Shown here: positions 6,326 through 7,142 of the stretch, one piece after another
How positions within the stretch are numbered: position 1 is the first letter of the stretch
Layout: every line of letters begins with the position of its first letter
Assembly (NCBI GenBank): GCA_018399475.1
Contig: JAGYOS010000022.1
Coordinates: forward strand, 1-7,142
DNA length: 7,142 nt
Direction of reading: 5' to 3'
Source of the DNA: a bacterium
Lineage (GTDB): Bacteria; Patescibacteriota; Minisyncoccia; CAIUEV01; JAHKAQ01
Notes under the pieces: model-generated
The model's input: only the letters and a program-made list of their open reading frames with translations
What the model was told of the DNA's origin: nothing
Database searches by the model: none
Program-made: the position numbers and the translations under genes

Positions 6326-6355
6326 ATTATATACCGTAATCATAAGCCAACGCAA
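6326..6355 (-). promoter_or_regulatory. Promoter of the pgk-eno-gpmI run
   Basis: A perfect -10 box TATAAT (6331-6326) with an 18-nt spacer to a poor -35 candidate TTGCGT (6355-6350; only TTG matches). The -10 sits in ATATAATTAA, matching the ATATAACTAA ahead of rpmE and ackA. It would start transcription near 6319. This is the only well-formed promoter seen ahead of the minus-strand genes; TTGGCT (6349-6344) is also upstream but its 13-nt spacing is too short. Confidence 0.55.
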
Positions 6356-6447
6356 ATTAACTAAATTTACGGGAAGAAAATTAAGCCTTGAATAAATTGG
6401 CTATTATTGACTATTTTAAGCAAATATGCGATTTTATTGGCATGAGA

Positions 6448-6460
6448 AAATATAACTAAT
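6448..6460 (+). promoter_or_regulatory. Candidate -10 region of rpmE (possibly leaderless start)
   Basis: AAATATAACTAAT ends 5 nt before the rpmE ATG and includes TATAAC at 6451-6456, 5/6 to the -10 consensus. It is identical in sequence and in distance to the block ahead of ackA on the other strand. rpmE must start its own transcript, because its upstream neighbour is divergent, so a promoter is expected in this gap. No convincing -35 box lies at normal spacing. Transcription from here would give an mRNA with almost no leader, consistent with the lack of a Shine-Dalgarno sequence. Confidence 0.45.
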
Positions 6461-6465
6461 AAAAC

Positions 6466-6792
6466 ATGAAAAAAGGAATTCATCCCGAATACGGTCCCTG
6501 TACAATAAAATGTGCTTGCGGAAACGTTGTAAAAACCAGAGCCTCAGTCCCTGTAATGGAGGTGGAAATTTGTAGTGCTTGCCATCCTTTTTACACGGGG
6601 AAGAAAAAAATAGTTGATTCTACTGGAAGAGTAAACCGCTTTATTGAGAGACTTGGTAAATCTAAAAAGATTAAAAAAAATTTCAGAAAAAACACTCAAG
6701 GCAAAAAAGTTTCAAGAAAGAAAACTTCTACTAAAAAAACCAAAACTCTTAAAATAGGATCGGGAAAGAAACAGGATAAGAAACCCAAATAA
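6466..6792 (+). CDS. rpmE: 50S ribosomal protein L31 with basic C-terminal tail
   Basis: Large-subunit protein bL31, which bridges the two ribosomal subunits near the central protuberance. Residues 1-64 align with the family: MKKGIHPEY, the zinc-ribbon cysteines 16 and 18 (CACGN) and 36 and 39 (CSACHPFYTGKKK), then VDSTGRVNRFIERLG. All four cysteines are present, so this is the zinc-binding (C+) type; Cys12 is extra. Typical L31 is about 65-90 residues; this one has 108, with a tail from about residue 66 made almost entirely of Lys, Arg, Ser and Thr, including SRKKTSTKKTKT. The tail is probably disordered and RNA-binding. The gene is divergent from pgk and sits 6 nt upstream of prfA, a common bacterial pairing of translation genes. 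There is no Shine-Dalgarno sequence before the ATG. Confidence 0.96.
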   Translation: MKKGIHPEYGPCTIKCACGNVVKTRASVPVMEVEICSACHPFYTGKKKIVDSTGRVNRFIERLGKSKKIKKNFRKNTQGKKVSRKKTSTKKTKTLKIGSGKKQDKKPK

Positions 6793-6798
6793 ATTCTA

Positions 6799-7142
6799 AT
6801 GGTTAGCCTCTACCAAAAATATTTAGAGAGATATGCCAAGATCTCTCAAAAGCTTAGCGACCCCGAAGTGGCTGCTGATTTTAAAAAACTGAAAACTCTG
6901 AGCAAAGAACACGTAGAATTAAAAAAGATTAAGGACTTGGTTGATAAAATAAACCGTTTAAAAGACTTGATAAAAGGCAATCAAGAATTGGTTGAAAATG
7001 CGGCAGAGGAAGAATTAGCGGCTATCGCCAAAGAAGAAAATCTAAAATTTTCCAAAGATTTAAAAAAATTGCAACAAGAGCTGGATTATTTAACCATCGC
7101 TCCCGATCCTGACGATTCGCGAAATGTTATTTTGGAAATTAG
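6799..7142 (+). CDS. prfA: Peptide chain release factor 1, N-terminal part (cut by window edge)
   Basis: RF1 recognises UAA and UAG stop codons and releases the finished protein. Only 114 complete codons of roughly 350-360 are visible. They form the helical N-terminal domain: MVSLYQKYLERYAKI, then LSDPEVAADFKKLKTLSKEHVEL (19-41; usual LSDPEV...F..LSKEYAEL) and a charged coiled segment (42-95). The boundary motif APDPDDSRNVILEI (101-114) is the RF1-type P-x-DPxDxxNvilEiRaG lead-in; RF2 differs here. The PxT anticodon-like loop and the GGQ motif lie outside the window, so RF1 rather than RF2 rests on this N-terminal pattern. The ATG comes 6 nt after the rpmE stop, implying co-transcription; no Shine-Dalgarno sequence is seen. 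Confidence 0.92.
   Translation, partial: MVSLYQKYLERYAKISQKLSDPEVAADFKKLKTLSKEHVELKKIKDLVDKINRLKDLIKGNQELVENAAEEELAAIAKEENLKFSKDLKKLQQELDYLTIAPDPDDSRNVILEI

Noticed and set aside
6344..6349. TTGGCT as the -35 box of the pgk promoter
   Set aside because: Only 13 nt separate it from the TATAAT box, too short for a sigma-70 promoter.
6361..6402. Short inverted repeat AGCC...GGCT in the divergent gap
   Set aside because: Only 4 bp with an 11-nt loop; expected by chance in a region of this size.
6407..6437. Alternative rpmE promoter TTGACT (6407-6412) with TTTTAT (6432-6437)
   Set aside because: The -35 is good but the -10 matches only 4/6 and the spacer is 19 nt. The block at 6448-6460 shared with ackA is better supported, though this alternative cannot be excluded.

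Overview
This AT-rich, tightly packed bacterial fragment carries a six-gene minus-strand run for lower glycolysis and acetate formation (pgk, eno, gpmI, a PfkB-family sugar kinase, pduL and a partial ackA). On the plus strand, divergent from pgk, lies a translation pair (rpmE and a partial prfA). I see no mobile element, CRISPR array, rRNA or tRNA.

Organism (inference): the short, divergent Pgk and AckA, very small intergenic gaps, near-absence of Shine-Dalgarno sequences, and a PduL-AckA fermentation pair outside any microcompartment cluster suggest a Candidate Phyla Radiation (Patescibacteria) bacterium, perhaps of Parcubacteria type. Enolase ends at UGA exactly at its family-typical C-terminus, so UGA is a stop. 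This argues against the recoded Gracilibacteria/Absconditabacteria, where UGA is glycine.

Layout: 1-653 ackA (cut by the window edge); 654-719 gap with a weak terminator-like hairpin and a -10-like motif; 720-1310 pduL; 1321-2259 PfkB-family kinase; 2300-3847 gpmI, overlapping eno by 4 nt; 3844-5115 eno; 5116-5157 gap with a GC-rich hairpin; 5158-6249 pgk; 6250-6465 divergent control region with the pgk promoter, a roughly 70-nt pgk leader containing a perfect 9-bp hairpin, and the rpmE upstream motif; 6466-6792 rpmE; 6799-7142 5' part of prfA.

How the genes work together: Pgk makes ATP and 3-phosphoglycerate, GpmI converts this to 2-phosphoglycerate, and Eno makes phosphoenolpyruvate. PduL converts acetyl-CoA to acetyl phosphate, and AckA uses that to make ATP and acetate. 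The cluster therefore holds two substrate-level phosphorylation steps of a fermentative metabolism. The PfkB-family kinase may feed a phosphorylated sugar or nucleoside into it. GAPDH, triosephosphate isomerase and pyruvate kinase are not in the window.

The most interesting signals are regulatory. A motif ATATAAYTAA occurs upstream of all three genes that plausibly begin transcription units, and a 13-nt version sits at identical distance from the ATG of rpmE and ackA, suggesting leaderless mRNAs. Separately, the loop of the pgk leader hairpin is perfectly complementary over 9 nt to the bases just before the eno start codon. No established novel protein system is visible.
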